A stretch of DNA of 64,000 nucleotides from Podospora pseudocomata. Its lineage: Eukaryota; Ascomycota; Sordariomycetes; Sordariales; Podosporaceae. Positions 21,191 through 33,967 of this stretch are shown here, in pieces. The stretch's first letter is position 1. Each line of letters opens with the position of its first letter. Location: contig NC_085888.1 in NCBI RefSeq assembly GCF_035222375.1, positions 2,852,001 through 2,916,000 on the forward strand. The letters run 5' to 3'. The position numbers were made by a program, and so were the translations under genes. Under the pieces are notes generated by a model. It did not search any database. It had not been told where the DNA came from and saw only the letters and a program-made list of their open reading frames with translations.

Positions 21191-24100
21191 ATGGAGGCTG
21201 GGGACTATGACACCAATACTCTGTTAATTGTAAGAACGCTGCGCATACTCGTTTGGCCCCTCGATCCTATGCTAACATGTCGGACCTATCCTAGAACAAC
21301 CTCTCTGCCGTTTCTTATCGTATCTATGAACCCATTGCGTCCCACGCTTACACGTTTAATGCCTCCGATGTCCACGATGCGCTGCGCAACGATGGCCACC
21401 TGGTATATATGGACAGTGTCCGCCATGGAATTTGGTGCTTCTACCTCTCCACCGCCGACCCTGCCGTGAATCCAGAGTCGATTGGTCTTTTTGCGAGGAT
21501 GGTGGTCTGCGGCTACACGTTGGGTCTTGTGGGAGAGGGGCACTTTAGGCCCGTTGATCTGTTCAAGAGTCGCATGTCGGGCGGGGATCCCATCAACACG
21601 CCGAGCAGCTCGTCTTCGGCCGGATTTGCCGCCGATATGGGGCTGCAAAGAGCCCAGTCTTTCAACATGCCGACACCAACAACGGTTGGAAATGTGGTTC
21701 TGGCTGACGTCAAGGGCTATGCTTCGGTGCCTATTCCCGAGATCCACCGATACTTCATGAAAGCTGCGTTAGAGTCCCTGACGACCTATTTCTGCCGACA
21801 AATAGGTGCAATCGCCCTGAACCCCCGTGCTGTCCTGCTTCCACCCGAGGCTCTCAATACGGACGATGCCGACCATGTCTCGGCCCTGGCGACCTTTCGG
21901 GTGTATTTGACCACCACTGGAACACTTGTTATCTCGCTCAATGTTTCCCTCTCCAAGAGCCTGGTTGCATGTTCACGGCCTTTTCAAGGTAGCATGATGC
22001 CTCCCAGTCCAATTCTAGCCGCCCCATTTGGACATTTTGGATCCTTGCAGGGCATTCTTGATACGGATAACCAGGGCACTGAAAATGGGTTCGTTCAGTC
22101 CCCAGATACCCAGATTGGCCGGTTAAGGTCTGGGTCAGGGGAAAGGTTTTCTCAGTGGAAGACGTTGGTCTGCGAAGTCTTGAAAATGCATGGCATGTCA
22201 TCCAACATCTTGAATGGATCCTCGTGGTTAAATGTCCACTTTTCGCAAAGGAAACCATACGAACAGCGAGGCGACGGAAAGAATACACCGCTCGTCAACC
22301 CCGGTCCAAATGCGCCATGGCCATCTGTTTTGTGTTTTCGAAGAGCAAGGGTGGAGCCAGTGGGCGATGTCAACTTTGACAAGGCGGTGCCAGGGAATGC
22401 TGGAGAGCATGGTGATCCTCTGAGCATGGTGAAGAGTTGGTGTCAAGGGTTGTCTAAGCGAGAGGAGGATATGTCACAAAGAAAAAAGGAACGGGAAGCT
22501 GCGCTTCTTCGTGAAAAAGCCGAAGTGGACGGGAGAAATATCCAGCTTAACGGTCACTCGCCAATGAACCCCCGGCGACCAAGTAACACAGGACCAGCTC
22601 TAACAGCAGCAGGCGTCATGTACCCGACACCGCCGGATGGAGTTCTTCAGCCAGGAATTATGCCCTTGTTCGATGGGACAACGGTCAGCCCAGCGAATCT
22701 CCCCCCCCAAAATGTGGTGGTCGATATGGAAGTAAATATACAACAGGATGTTTCAATGACGGATGGCTTTGGTGATGAATGGGATGGTCAGGAGTCGAAA
22801 CCTGAACCGACAACGGCTGGGTTCACAGACGAGCATATGTATGGCGATTTGGACGAGGATATGTTTGGAGGAAACGAACTCACGGATGCCGACTTCAGCT
22901 TCTTTGATCAGCCAGCGGATAATCTGGATCTAGACTCTCATCAAGTGGACGGCACGGGGCCTTCTATGGACCTCCAGTTAACGAATAACACAGCGGCTCA
23001 AGAACCCGGACGAGCTACCCAAGGACCGAATAGTCGTCAACCAGGCCCTACAAATGCACAACCACAGTTTACGAAACCCGAACTTAAACACGCTCGCAGT
23101 ATTCTCGCTGAGAGTCGACAGCAAATCAACGCCCAAAATTTTAATCATAATTCGGCAGCGGGTATCAAGAGGCAGACCAGTCCCTTCAACCCAGAAACTG
23201 TCTTCAAGAAAATCAAAGCCTCCTTTAAGCCACTACCTCCCTCACGGGTGGCACCCAAAGGCGGTCCTCCGCGGCGCCGGAGCGTGTTTGAGAGGGTGGA
23301 ATTCAACCCTGCCCTTTCACTTGATAGCGTCAAGTATCAAGCGAGCGGACCATTTACGTACCAGCCACCAACACTAAACAGCTATCTGCCAAACGAGGGC
23401 CCTCTAACCACCGGTCGCCTGCTCGGATCTGCCAAACAACGGCGAAACATCAAAGAGTTGTCGTTTGATCTGCTTGGCTTACAGAAGAGGATCAACGGTG
23501 CAGGTGCCAGTCCAGCCAAAAGAGACGAAGGACTCTCGGATGACGACGAAAGTAGTTTGGAATCGGATGATGATACGACAAGCAATGTCAGCGCACGCGC
23601 CTCTTCTCCAGCAAAGTCGAGTGTGCTGAGAAGGCGGCCTGACGATGATGTTATTTCCATGGCGGCTTCGTTCAAGGACCTGGAGAATTATGCCACCGAC
23701 TCCCCCGGTTACTCTCCGAATGACATGATCCGCCTTTCCAACTCGGAAGTGCCAGAGTTGTCGCTGACGAGGTGGTTTGCAGACCCGGAGCCGGTGCCAC
23801 TCCGTATATCTGTCTCGGACGATGATTTTATTACTGTTGCGCAGGTCCTTACCGAGCAAGCGGCTGGTGGGACTTTGAGGTTGGAGCCAGAAAGACCATG
23901 CTCCGAGATCCGGGACACACGTCAGGGGTTGGTAGATGCCATTCGGTACTCTATTCAGGGACTTCAACGGGCTTTGCCACGGGCACTGATGGGTGCGACT
24001 GAGTGCCATTTTCGGGCGTTTGCTGAGGTTCAGGATGTGCCATTATTGGTTCAGCCAGTCCAGCCACAGAGTCGGGTGCAAATGAGGCCGGCTGATCTAG

Positions 24101-25776
24101 GCAGGCCAACATTTCAAATACTGCCAGTACCCCATATTGAAGTCCGTCGCAATAATGGCCAGTTAGCGCTGTTACCTTCAGCACTTACCTTCTGGGAGAG
24201 CTTGGGTCTTGGTCCAGCGCAAGGTGCCAAAGATGTTGTCGCTGTGTGCGTGTTTCCACACGGAGAAGGCATGCGGGACAATGCTACCGTCTTCTTGGAG
24301 AGGATGAGAAGCATGTACGAGTTGATGAATTTTGGAAGTCATGCCAAGCTGCCCACGACGGCGAGTATTGTGGATGGGCTTGTCTCTGTCCCAATCGATC
24401 AGGGGTTTGTCTCTCCCGGTATACATCTTTCCAGGCCTCACTCAATCTACACCGACCACATGGCCAACTTGGCCCTATCACTCGCCAACGTGCCCATGAC
24501 GGAGAAGAACTTTGTCGTGTATTTCGCATACAACCCGGAAAACCCGACGTCCATCGTGGATTCCTGCTGCGCCTTCCAGGAGTTATTTGAACATTACAAA
24601 CGCTGCATGCTAGAGAGGAAAAAGCAGATCCTCAACGAACTCGTCCTCCAACTCATCCCGCTCGACCTCATTGCGTCGGATACCTCGATGGTTGTCTTGC
24701 CAACGCCAGAGTGCATGCGCCTCTGCATCGAAACCTACGACCGCTGCACTCTATTCGGTGGCCCCATGCCCGCCCCGGCAATCATCCTCGAGAGCGCCCT
24801 GCCCAGGGAAGTCCCCTTTCGAATATCCCCCACCCCGTCCCCGGACATCCTCCACGAAAACAGCCACATGCATGTCGCCTACGCGCAAAGCACAGACGAG
24901 CGCTGGGTGACGGCAGCGTGGACCGACCCCCGCGGCCAAAAGCAAATGACGGCCTCGTATTGCCTAGGCCGAAGGAACAAACCGCTAACCCGCCACATCA
25001 GCGAGGTGATATCCGAAATCTGGGAAACGACCTATGACCTCATCTCGTCGTGTAAAGTCTCGTGGAAAATTATCGTCACCAAGTCAGGCGTGATGGAACC
25101 CCAGGAAGCGGACTTGTGGATCGCAAAAAGTCAGGACGAGCACAGGGTTGTGACGAGCTTGACGCTCGTGGTGGTGGATGCGAACCCGAGCTTGCAGCTT
25201 GTGCCGCCGGTGGTGAGGGTGCCGCCTGCTGGGGTGCATGCCGCGTTTTATACCACGCCTGTGTCGACGCCGCAGCCGTTTTCGGTGCTGTCGCCTGAAC
25301 AGGGGAACAATAACCCGCCTACGCCGACGGTTGTGAGTAGTAGTCATAATAATCCGGCGACGCCGAATGATAATACCAATAATGATGGTGGGCAGGGGGG
25401 GGATGGGAATGGGGTCGAGAGGACGGTGGTTGATGTTTGGGATAGTGTTTACTCTGTTGTTGTCGCGCATAGGCTGAGCAATAGTCTGGGTTTGACCGAG
25501 ATTAATCCTGCTTGGGCGAGCGGGTATTTGGTGAGGAGGAATGCGAGTAGGGGGGAGGATGTGCCTGGGGTGATGGAGGTGGGGTTGGTGTGGTGTGAAC
25601 AGGTGAATGCCAGGGGGGTTGGGTATGAGGGGGTGCTGAGGGAGGTGATGGGGGAGTTTAGGGGGTTGGGGACGTTGGCGAGGGCGAGGGGGTGTATGAC
25701 GGAGGAGAGGGATCTCAGGCCTTGGCATGTGGGTGTTGTTGAACGGGGGTGTAGGGTGTTGGGGTTGTTGATGTGA
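21191..25776 (+). CDS. SSN2: Mediator complex subunit 13 (Med13/Ssn2/Srb9)
   Basis: A 39-base first exon (21191-21229, MEAGDYDTNTLLI) is joined across a 65-base GTAAGA-AG intron with a GCTAAC branch site to 21295-25776, giving 1,506 residues. The N-terminal domain begins NNLSAVSYRIYEPIASHAYT and includes VRHGIWCFYLS. The middle (about 330-800) is disordered with acidic and P/S/Q-rich stretches. The C-terminal Med13 domain includes VAVCVFPHGEGMRDNATVFL and YVVYFAYNPENP-like segments, and ARGYWTAAWTD-type strand patterns (here DERWVTAAWTDPRGQKQMTA). Med13 links the CDK8 kinase module to core Mediator. The coding strand becomes extremely G-rich in the last 600 bases although the protein family is conserved there. 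Confidence 0.92.
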
Positions 25777-26227
25777 TTTTTTTTATTTTTTATTTTTTAT
25801 TTTTGGGAGGGGGGGGGGGGTGTGGGGGAACGAATCGAATGAAAGTGTAGATATGTTTTGTATGGAGCGGACACTTTTTCCCTCATGTTTTGAAATGGCG
25901 GGGGTATGGATATGGGTTTTTGCAATTTGTTTTTCTCTGTTCATGAGATGCTAGGGGTTACGGGACAAAGTGTGCGTGCATTGTTTGTTTTGTCTTTTTT
26001 GTCTAGCGAGAGAGAAAGACGGGGGTAGATGTGTTGGAATGCATGAATGGATACCATGTGTAGGATATATAGCCTACAATTTGTCTATAACAATGAATAA
26101 GTGGATAGCATTGGTTCAGAGTGTCTATTCCCTACCCTCTACGGGTACCCATCTATCAAACGCCCTTGCTTTCTATCTCGAAACAAGAAAATGCCCACCC
26201 ATCTATCCCAAATACTGACATCACCCC
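25777..26227. other. Convergent 3' intergenic region, med13 / MTAP gene
   Basis: These 451 bases start with T/A-rich runs (TTTTTTTATTTTTTATT) followed by an unbroken G run near 25808-25820. I see nothing coding. Confidence 0.6.
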
Positions 26228-27269
26228 TTAATTCTCCCAAAAACCCGGAAACAAAAATTCGACCCTCTTCATCGCCTCGGAATCCCTCCCCTCAGGCTTG
26301 GTCATAAACTTGACCGCCCCCTGCGCGCTCCCCTCCCAGTGCTTCGCCAGCACCAAAGCGCTATTCTCCTGCTTGCACAGCTCATCCAGCACCGCACCAA
26401 CAAGATGCTTGGCGTTCTCGCTGTTGGCAGCCATATACTTCATCACCATGGCCACATCCACATCCTCCCCCTCGGTGTTCCTCCAGCAGTCGTAATCAGT
26501 AGCCATGCAGATCATCTGATAGGCCAGCTCGGCCTCCCTCGCGAGCTTGGCCTCGGGAAGCGCGCTCATGTTGATGACGGAACCGCCCCAGGAGCGGTAC
26601 ATGTTGCTCTCGGCCCTGGTGCTGAACTGGGGGCCCTCCATGCAGACGACCGTCCCCTCCTTGTGGAGAACCACCCCGTCGCCCTTCATGGCCGCGGCGC
26701 ACTTCTGGACGATTGCCGAGAGCTTCGCGTCGAAGGGGTCGGCGAAGCCGACGTGGCCGACTACGCCGCCTTCGAAAAAGGTAAAGGGACGGATACCCTT
26801 GGTGCGGTCGATGATTTGGTCGGGGACGACAAAATCCATGGGCTTGATGTGCTCTTGGAGGGAGCCGACGGCGGAGAAGGCGATGATGGAGCGGACGCCG
26901 AGGGAGCGGAGGGCGGCGATGTTGGCACGGGCGGGGACCTCGTGGGGGGCAATTTGGTGGTGGGCGCCGTGGCGGGCGAGGAAGGCGATGGGGACGCCCG
27001 AGTGCTCGATGATGAGGATGGGGGAGGAGGGGGCGCCCCAGGGGGTAGTGGGGGTTACGGAGGCGATGGGGACGAAGCCTGGGATTTGGGAGAGGCCGGT
27101 TCCGCCGATAACGGCGATGTGGACGGGCCCTGGGGGGAGGTGGTTATGTTAGTGATTATCGTGCCATAAGAGGTTTATAAAGGGGGGAAATTGGACGAGG
27201 CGCATCGTCTGTCGCATTGGAGGGAGGGTACATACGGTCAAAGGTGGTGGGGAGGGCCGAGACGGTCAT
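26228..27269 (-). CDS. MEU1: S-methyl-5'-thioadenosine phosphorylase
   Basis: A 34-base first exon (27269-27236, MTVSALPTTFD) is joined over a 105-base intron (GTATGT, CACTAAC, CCCCCAG) to 27129-26228, giving 311 residues. Features of the MTAP/PNP-2 family are the phosphate-binding VHIAVIGGTGLS, LIIEHSGVPIAFLARHG, the diagnostic VCMEGPQFSTRAESNMYR, and INMSALPEAKLAREAELAYQ. The enzyme splits methylthioadenosine, a by-product of polyamine synthesis, into adenine and methylthioribose-1-phosphate, the first step of methionine salvage. It shares a 500-base divergent promoter region with the ataxin-10-domain gene. Confidence 0.95.
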
Positions 27270-27769
27270 GATGGGCGGATAGGGGCGATTGGGCGATGGG
27301 TAGACAATCTGGGAAAATGAAGAGAGTTAAGGGAACAGAACCACACGCTTCCAAGTGCAAAACAAGAATGCGCGCGAGATATCTGGTATTTGTAAGACCA
27401 CCACTGAGCCGAAGACACCCTGCCTGCTCTGACAATTTATGGTGGGGCTCTCGATGCGAATTTTACCCCGCCGTTGGAGAGACGTTGCGGTCGACGGGGA
27501 TTCGACAGGGGTTATTATGTGACGCTAGACTCGGAGGGGTTTAGCGCAGAAGGTCGATTTCGAGCAACGGCCAAAGGTTGGGTGGTAGATCGACTCTCTT
27601 TAACTTTGATCTCATATTAAAGTTTGTCAGCTTGTTCCCTTTTTTTCCCTTCATCGGTTCAACGTGGTACTACTGTACGTGTACGGCTAGGGTCAAACCA
27701 TTGATTCAATCAAGTTTCACAAGCTTCAAAAAACTGTTGCCTCGACTGGGCCATCCATCTCCATCAACC
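27270..27769. promoter_or_regulatory. Divergent promoter region, MTAP gene / ataxin-10-domain gene
   Basis: These 500 bases lie between opposed start codons. The frame of the downstream gene is open up to 27578, but the first good ATG is at 27770. I recognise no specific regulatory site. Confidence 0.5.
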
Positions 27770-30700
27770 ATGACAGGAGCCGAGGCCGCAAACATTGCGG
27801 CAAACTCACCACCACCACCACCACCACCTCTCGAGCTCGAACCATTACCTAGAAACAGTAATGGACGCCGGCCACTCAGCATCGAGGAGGTGTGCTTCAC
27901 CTCGGCCATGACCTGCTTCGAGGGGTTGCTAAAGCTGGACCCCGCCATCGGCACAAGAACCATGTTCTATGTCACCAAGTTCATTTCACGGACTCTGGAA
28001 AAAACACATGCCCTCAAGGATGTCAGGGAAAATCTGTCAAAAAGCGTCGAGGTCTGGATATGGTTAACCAGAGACTTTGCCGCTGCCATCCCCAGTTTAA
28101 CAACCCGTTCCATCGGACCTCTGGCCAGCTTGAATGATCCAGACAAGGGCGTCACGGCTCAGGAGAGCACAACTTTGATCACCAAAAATTACCAATCTTT
28201 GAGGGACGATCTTCAGCTGTTGATCAAGTTGATGCACATTGCTAGAAACCTCCTGGTTGTGCCCGAGCCTGAGATCCCCCAAGATTTATGTGCTGCGGCC
28301 CAGTTCGACCAGATGCTCTACCAAACCATCATTCTTTGTGTTAATGTCACAAGTAAGGCTTACGACGGCGATATTCTGGAAGAGGGTGCCAGGCTGAAGT
28401 TGAGCGAGATCACCGAGCTGTGTAAGTCCTCTAACCCCAAGTCCTGTAGCTACGGATACCATCACTAACTCCAAAGAAAGATAAGAAACTGCTGGTTACG
28501 TGTCTTCAACAAGCCCACAACTGGATTGCCAAAAATGACAGAAACAAAATGTCGTTCTGGTCGACTGTTCTTTTCGACGAGGACGCCATGGAAGATAGCA
28601 GCCTGTATGGAGAGGGAGAGTTCCGGCCTGATGTCGCCAAAACGGAGGTGCAAAACTGGTATGAGCGCAATTCCGAGTTTTGTCCCAAAGCTCGCCAACT
28701 CCTCGTTGAATACGAGGAGACGGTGGCACGTCATGGCATTCCTCCAGGACATTTACCATGCATCTCACCACTGGCCTGGAACTGGCTGCCAGAAGGCTCG
28801 GTGAGGGCCCGTGCGGACAAGGCATCAGACAACACCAAGATCACGCCGCAATGGGTAGAGGACGAGCCCGACAAGTTCACCCAAGACCAGCGTTATGGGC
28901 GCGTGTCACGAGAGGTGGATGTCTGGTGGCTCAAGATCCGCGATCCCAACTACGAAAGCTGGGTGGTTCCGATGCCGACGGTCGAGTTTGCCCAGCAGAG
29001 AACAGAAAACTGCAAGGCCAATCTCGTCAACCGGTACGCGCATGCCTACAGGACAGAAGAGCACGAGGTTGAGGACTCGGTGCACTCTGCTGAAGGAAAC
29101 CCACTACCTGAGGGATCGGGAGAGCAAGATGCCAAGGAGGGTGGCCATTACGCTCATGACTATAATGACGACATGATCGAAGAGGAAGACATTGACGATG
29201 ACGAGTCCTACGGGGAAGGTCCCATGAGTGGCCTCCTCACCGAGGTGCCCAACATTTTGGATCCCAAGCAGATCGAAGCCCTCCACATGATTGTCAAGTC
29301 GTGTATTCTCGACAACGCCGGTCTCGCACTTAGTAACGCGGGGGAAAATCTGCAAAAGACCAGGTGCAGAATGTTTCTTGCGCTGGAATGCGGACGGAGT
29401 TTGCTTCGGGAAATACTCGTCTTCATTGCCGTGTGGGAGAAGTCGGAGCAATCACTCATTTTCCAGCTCACGACGCAGATTGTGGAGGCGATTCACCATA
29501 GTGCCCTGATCCCCTACGCCTGGCAGTCGTTGAGAATACCAAAGGATATAATCTCACCCGCTCAGACAGTCTTGCTGCGGCTGGTCAACAACATGTTCCG
29601 GGCTCGGAATGCCGATCCACCAAAAGCAGAGTCGAAGGAGCATCTTCGAGATGTCAAGCTTTTGCATTTCCTGTTTATTCAGTTCCGTAGTCGGATTGTA
29701 CCCGAGTGCGCTGCCTTGATGCATCTTCAGGCGCAGATCAGGAACGAGTTGTGTGATCCGTCGGATTTCCCCGTCGACAGCTGGGATATGGAGCGTGCAA
29801 AGGATGGGCTGACGCAATTTTTGGAACTCTTGTCAACGGTCAATGAGCTACAGGAGACGAGGCATTATCTTATCGAGTGGGAGGCGGCTTACGAGCTGAT
29901 CGTGTTGCTCAAGGGGCTTGAGGCCGGTGTAGAAAAGGCAACCATGGTTCAGCCAGTGCCTGCCCGTTCTGCCCCACGCCAGCAGCATGATACCCCCGAC
30001 CATGACGATCACGGTTACGACTCGGAGGACCACCCTCTCGCTCCCCCTCCCCCGCTTCAGGAGCCAGCACACAAGTTCCCCTGGGCTGGCATAAAAGGCC
30101 AGATCCTCCATATTCTGGCCGGTCTGCTCCAACCACCCAACGGGCGAAACGGTCCCGGCAACCCGGAGGTCCAAGACCAAATCCTCCGCCACAACGGTCT
30201 CGTCCCCCTACTCAACTGCTGCGTCTACGACGACCACAACCGGTTCGCAAGAGAGCGGGTTCAGATCTGTCTCAAGTGGTTGATGGACGGCTCCAACGCG
30301 GCTAACAAATTCCTGAGGGATCTGGTGGCCATGAACCCCCAGCCTAGCCCACAACAACTCGCGCAACAGGCGGCTCAACAGGGTCTTAGGGTAGACGGTC
30401 TGCCATCAGATGTTAGAGTTCGCACCCGGGGGGCGCAAGATGAAGCCGCTCCTCCTCCGAGACCTAACCTGAGCGCTGTCCACGCCCCCTCAAGCAGGTC
30501 CCTGCCTCCCCTGGTAGCGACGAATGCTGGGCCGGGGAATCCAGGGGGCCCTCCTCCTCCGCCGCCACCGGGACATGTACCTGTCACGGCGGTGTTGGAG
30601 GTGGAGGTGGATGAGAATGGGGAGATTGATAGGGATACGCTGAAGGAACATATATTGCCTCCGATCAGGGGGGGTGGTGGTCAACAAGGGGAGAGGAATA

Positions 30701-30978
30701 GGTCAGAGGAGTTGTTGAGGAACATCATGACTTTGGCGGATGAGCAGGCTGCTGCTGCTGCTGTTGCAGCGGGGGCGGGGGTGGGGGTGGTGGAAGGTGG
30801 AGTGATGGGGGGAAATAATAATACTCATCCGAGGAATCGGTCGGAGGAGTTGTTGAGGGATATTATCACGTTGGCGGATGAGGCGGCGAGGTTGGCGATG
30901 AATAGTCGGCCTGGGGGGGATGGGGAGGGGGATGAGACGGAGGAGGAGGAGGAGGTGGAGGAGGAGGAGTTTATGTGA
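27770..30978 (+). CDS. Ataxin-10 domain protein (fungal Ctr86-like)
   Basis: Exons 27770-28421 and 28481-30978 (59-base intron, GTAAGT donor, CACTAAC branch) give 1,049 residues; the junction reads ITELY-KKLLVTCLQQ. The N-terminus has a proline run (PPPPPPP). Residues 40 to about 650 are helical and lack a domain I can name. At about residues 752-833 lies the ataxin-10 domain, with NPEVQDQILRHNGLVPLLNC and ARERVQICLKWLMDGSN. Homologues in fungi are described as Ctr86-like; the human protein is implicated in cytokinesis and neuronal survival. The C-terminal 100 residues hold a duplicated 17-residue segment (NRSEELLR...TLADE) separated by an alanine/glycine-rich linker, and end in an acidic tail. 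The molecular role is unknown. Confidence 0.85.
30697..30885 (+). repeat. Intragenic duplicated segment encoding NRSEELLRxIxTLADE
   Basis: Copies at 30697-30747 and 30835-30885 encode NRSEELLRNIMTLADEQ and NRSEELLRDIITLADEA. They lie in the C-terminal tail of the ataxin-10-domain protein, 46 residues apart. The second copy is a near-identical amphipathic helix, and its DNA differs mostly at third positions. Confidence 0.85.
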
Positions 30979-31326
30979 AGCCGTCTGAAAAGGCAGATAT
31001 AGATTATACCGGCAAATAGAAAACGAACATTGGGGCCGGACGGAGTTGGAAGGGTTAAAAGCATTGCAGGCGTCTGTTTTTCTCGCGGATTTTAGAGAGT
31101 ATCAAATTTCGGAAGGGTGATTACATCCCCGCAGTCTATATCAGGGTGATAATATCGTGCGGACCATGCCCGTCTGTCTCTGGAATCAAGCGCTTATCCC
31201 TACCTGTCTGGTCGAGCCAGGTAAGCACCATGAATCTGTTACATATCTACCCCGCGGCACCTTGGTGCCTTTGTTCAGACGACAGTTCCAATCACCTACA
31301 CAGTCAGCCAGCAACAACAACGCAAC
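30979..31326. other. Tandem intergenic region before the AspRS-like gene
   Basis: These 348 bases hold the 3' UTR of the upstream gene and the promoter and 5' UTR of the AspRS-like gene. CA-rich sequence directly precedes the start codon. I see nothing else. Confidence 0.5.
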
Positions 31327-33157
31327 ATGGACGAAGCTGCGCCTCCATCCAAAAAGGCGGCGAAAAAGGCCGAAGCCAAGGCCAGAAAGGAGGCATTGAA
31401 GGCACAGCGCGCCGATGCACGCCAGGCACCTTCCTCTGCTGTCGAACTTGATGACCCTGCCAAGGGCTTTTATGGACAAGCTCCTACCACGCCCATCGTC
31501 TTTTCGTCCAGTGCCGAAGACATCAGTCTTCGGAACTTTAGCAATGGAAATGTAGAAGGCAAAACTATCATTCTCAGAGCATGGCTCCAAACCTCCCGGA
31601 CTCAGAGTGCCAAGATGGCCTTTGTTGAACTACGGGAAGAAGGCAACTGGTATGTGATGGCAGATCACCATCCTTCTCTTCAGTGTCCATAACCTAACTT
31701 TCTTCCATTGAATCAGGACGATCCAGGGTGTCGCGACGGCCACATCGGAGCCCCCGAGCAGGAGTCACCCATCGTCAGCCGACCGATGGTGAGGTGGATC
31801 GCTGGAATCAACCCTGAGAGCTTCGTGGTGGTTGAGTCCGAGGTACAGCGACCGATCGAACCTGTCAAGCGCTGCCGGGTGTCGAACTTTGAGCTTCGGA
31901 TCACAAGATGCTATTTGCTGGCACCAGCGCCGGCAATTCTGGGCATGACACTGGCCGCCGCCAACCGACCAGTTGTTGACTTCGATGATGAAGCTATCGG
32001 GGCCAAAGCTGGTGTCAAAGAGGAAGAAGAGACCGATAAGAAGGGGCCCCCAGCCGCAAGTATGCTTGTGCATTTGGACAATATCGCCATGCACAAACGA
32101 GCTCCGGTTCAACAGGCCATTGCGGTAAGGTCGTATCAGTTCTCTGCACAGTGATCTTCTTGTTACTAAACCGGTCTTTTTTCTGCCAGGACATCCGCAT
32201 GGAAATGAAACATCTGTTTCGGTCGTACCTCAAGGCTCCGGTTTCAAGGAATTCGAACCACCCTCTCTGATTGGCGCAGCATCTGAAGGTGGCAGCAATG
32301 TTTTCCGTATGCCGTACTTTGCCCAGGAGGCCTTCCTTGCTCAGTCGCCGCAGTTCTACAAACAATTCGAGATTGCTGGGGGGAGAAAACGCGTGTTCAG
32401 CATCGCACCAGTTTTCCGCGCCGAGAATTCCAACACTCCCCGCCACATGACTGAATTTACGGGGCTCGATCTCGAAATGGAAATTCGTAATGACTACAGC
32501 GAGGTTCTATATCTTCTGGAAGGGGTTCTTCTTTATATATTCCGCCAAGTCTACCGGATTTTCAAGGACGAGATTGAACTCGTCCGCTCCGTCTACCCGT
32601 CTAGCGAGATACTTTTGCCCGAACCTGGCCAGGAGGTTCGCCTAACGTTTACACAGGCTCAACAACTTCTTCGCGAGGAAGGGCCGGCGGAGTTCCGTCA
32701 TGTGCGCGATGACGAGGATATGAGTACACCACAGGAGAAGGCACTCGGCGCCTTGGTGAGGCAGAAGTTCAATACGGACTTTTACGTCGTCGACAAGTTT
32801 CCCGAAACTGCCAGGCCGTTCTATGCAAAGCTGGACGACACGGCAGCGGAAGGCTCAGCTGAAGGTGCTGTCAAGGTCACGAATGCGTTCGACATGTTTC
32901 TGCGAGGACAGGAGATCCTCTCTGGTGGGCAGCGCATCAACCATCCGGACGAGCTGGAGGTCCGCATCAGGGCTAAAGGTATTGATCCCGCGAGTCCTGG
33001 TATCGATGGTTATGTTCAGGTGTTCCGCCAGGTTGGTGTGCCGCCCCATGGCGGTGGCGGTATTGGCCTTGACCGCATCGTTGCGTGGTACCTGGGCCTT
33101 CCGAGCGTTCACCTCGCGGCTTACTATCCGAGGACTCCGCGAAGACTGTTGCCATGA
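31327..33157 (+). CDS. Aspartyl-tRNA synthetase-like protein, class IIb, with two apparent frameshifts (possible pseudogene)
   Basis: The exons are 31327-31649, 31717-32124 and 32190-33157, with introns of 67 and 65 bases. The lysine/alanine-rich N-terminal extension (SKKAAKKAEAKARKEA) is typical of eukaryotic AspRS. The OB-fold anticodon domain (TIILRAWLQTSRTQSAKMAF, then NWTIQGVATATSE) is followed by the catalytic core: AASEGGSNVFRMPYF, motif 2 APVFRAENSNTPRHMTEFTG, and motif 3 GGGGIGLDRIVAWYLGL, ending YYPRTPRRLLP. Two frame breaks interrupt it. One is near the C5 run at 31751-31755; the other is between 32190 and 32240, before GFKEFEPPSLIG. Adding one base at each restores a 566-residue protein. 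The sequence deviates from the usual cytosolic enzyme (GLDR instead of GLER), so it is probably a diverged paralogue. Sequence error or recent inactivation are both possible. Confidence 0.8.
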
Positions 33158-33967
33158 AGGGCTGGCCAAAGTGGGATATTTTGTTTTGTGGTCTAGTTTT
33201 GAAAGTATTGAGCCAATGGGTGTTCCTAAGCCATCGATCCAAAGCCAGGGTTTCATCTACAGGCTTGCCAGGTCAAAGATGAGGTATGACCCAAGACCGA
33301 CAATAGATGTGCTCGAATATGATCAAATGTCATTGTTGTGCTTCTGATATGATTTCTAGGATGCAAAGCGGCCATCAGCCACCTCTCAGCAAAAGTCTCG
33401 GTCCAGACCAGACCAGTTCACTTATCACCCTGCACATCAGCCATCATCACCACACGAGGTTGATGTACACGCTACGAAAGAAATCACTGAGTCCAGAGCA
33501 GAGTCCAGGAAATAACCGACAGCGAAGGCGAAAGGCAACGCTGGAAGCTGCCCTGGAAATTTGGCGGCGGTGGGGGTTCAAAATGAGGGGTGACGTTGAC
33601 CTGGCCGGACTTTGTTCCGCTGTCTCGTGGGTTGGAGTAGGCGCGCCCTTGAACTAACAAGGCCCGATTTGTCAGACCGCGCCATGCCTTCCAGATTGGT
33701 ACTACAGCAGCTTACCAAATGCAACAAAGTCAGAAGGATTCATACAAAATCAGACAGGTCGCTGCCTAAATTATTGAACTCGATCCATATCTATCTCGTG
33801 ATGATTCAACATATATGTTGTTTTATTCTTTCAGGTTGCTTTGCTTGACCACCTCCTCTTGCATCGTGCCAACCATACTAGGACTCTCCCCTGAACCCTT
33901 AGCTTTCGATTTCCTGAACAAAGCTGGAATCGTCGCAGGTACCTCGAGTTTTGAATATCTCATCAGA
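33158..33967. other. Intergenic region between the two frameshifted genes
   Basis: These 810 bases hold no reading frame with recognisable content, no repeat and no RNA gene that I can see. Confidence 0.5.

Noticed and set aside
31650-31767. A longer first intron in the AspRS-like gene (acceptor at GTCAG, 31765-31769) that would avoid the first frameshift
   Set aside because: It would delete the conserved TIQGV strand and replace W by C, and it does not solve the second frame break.
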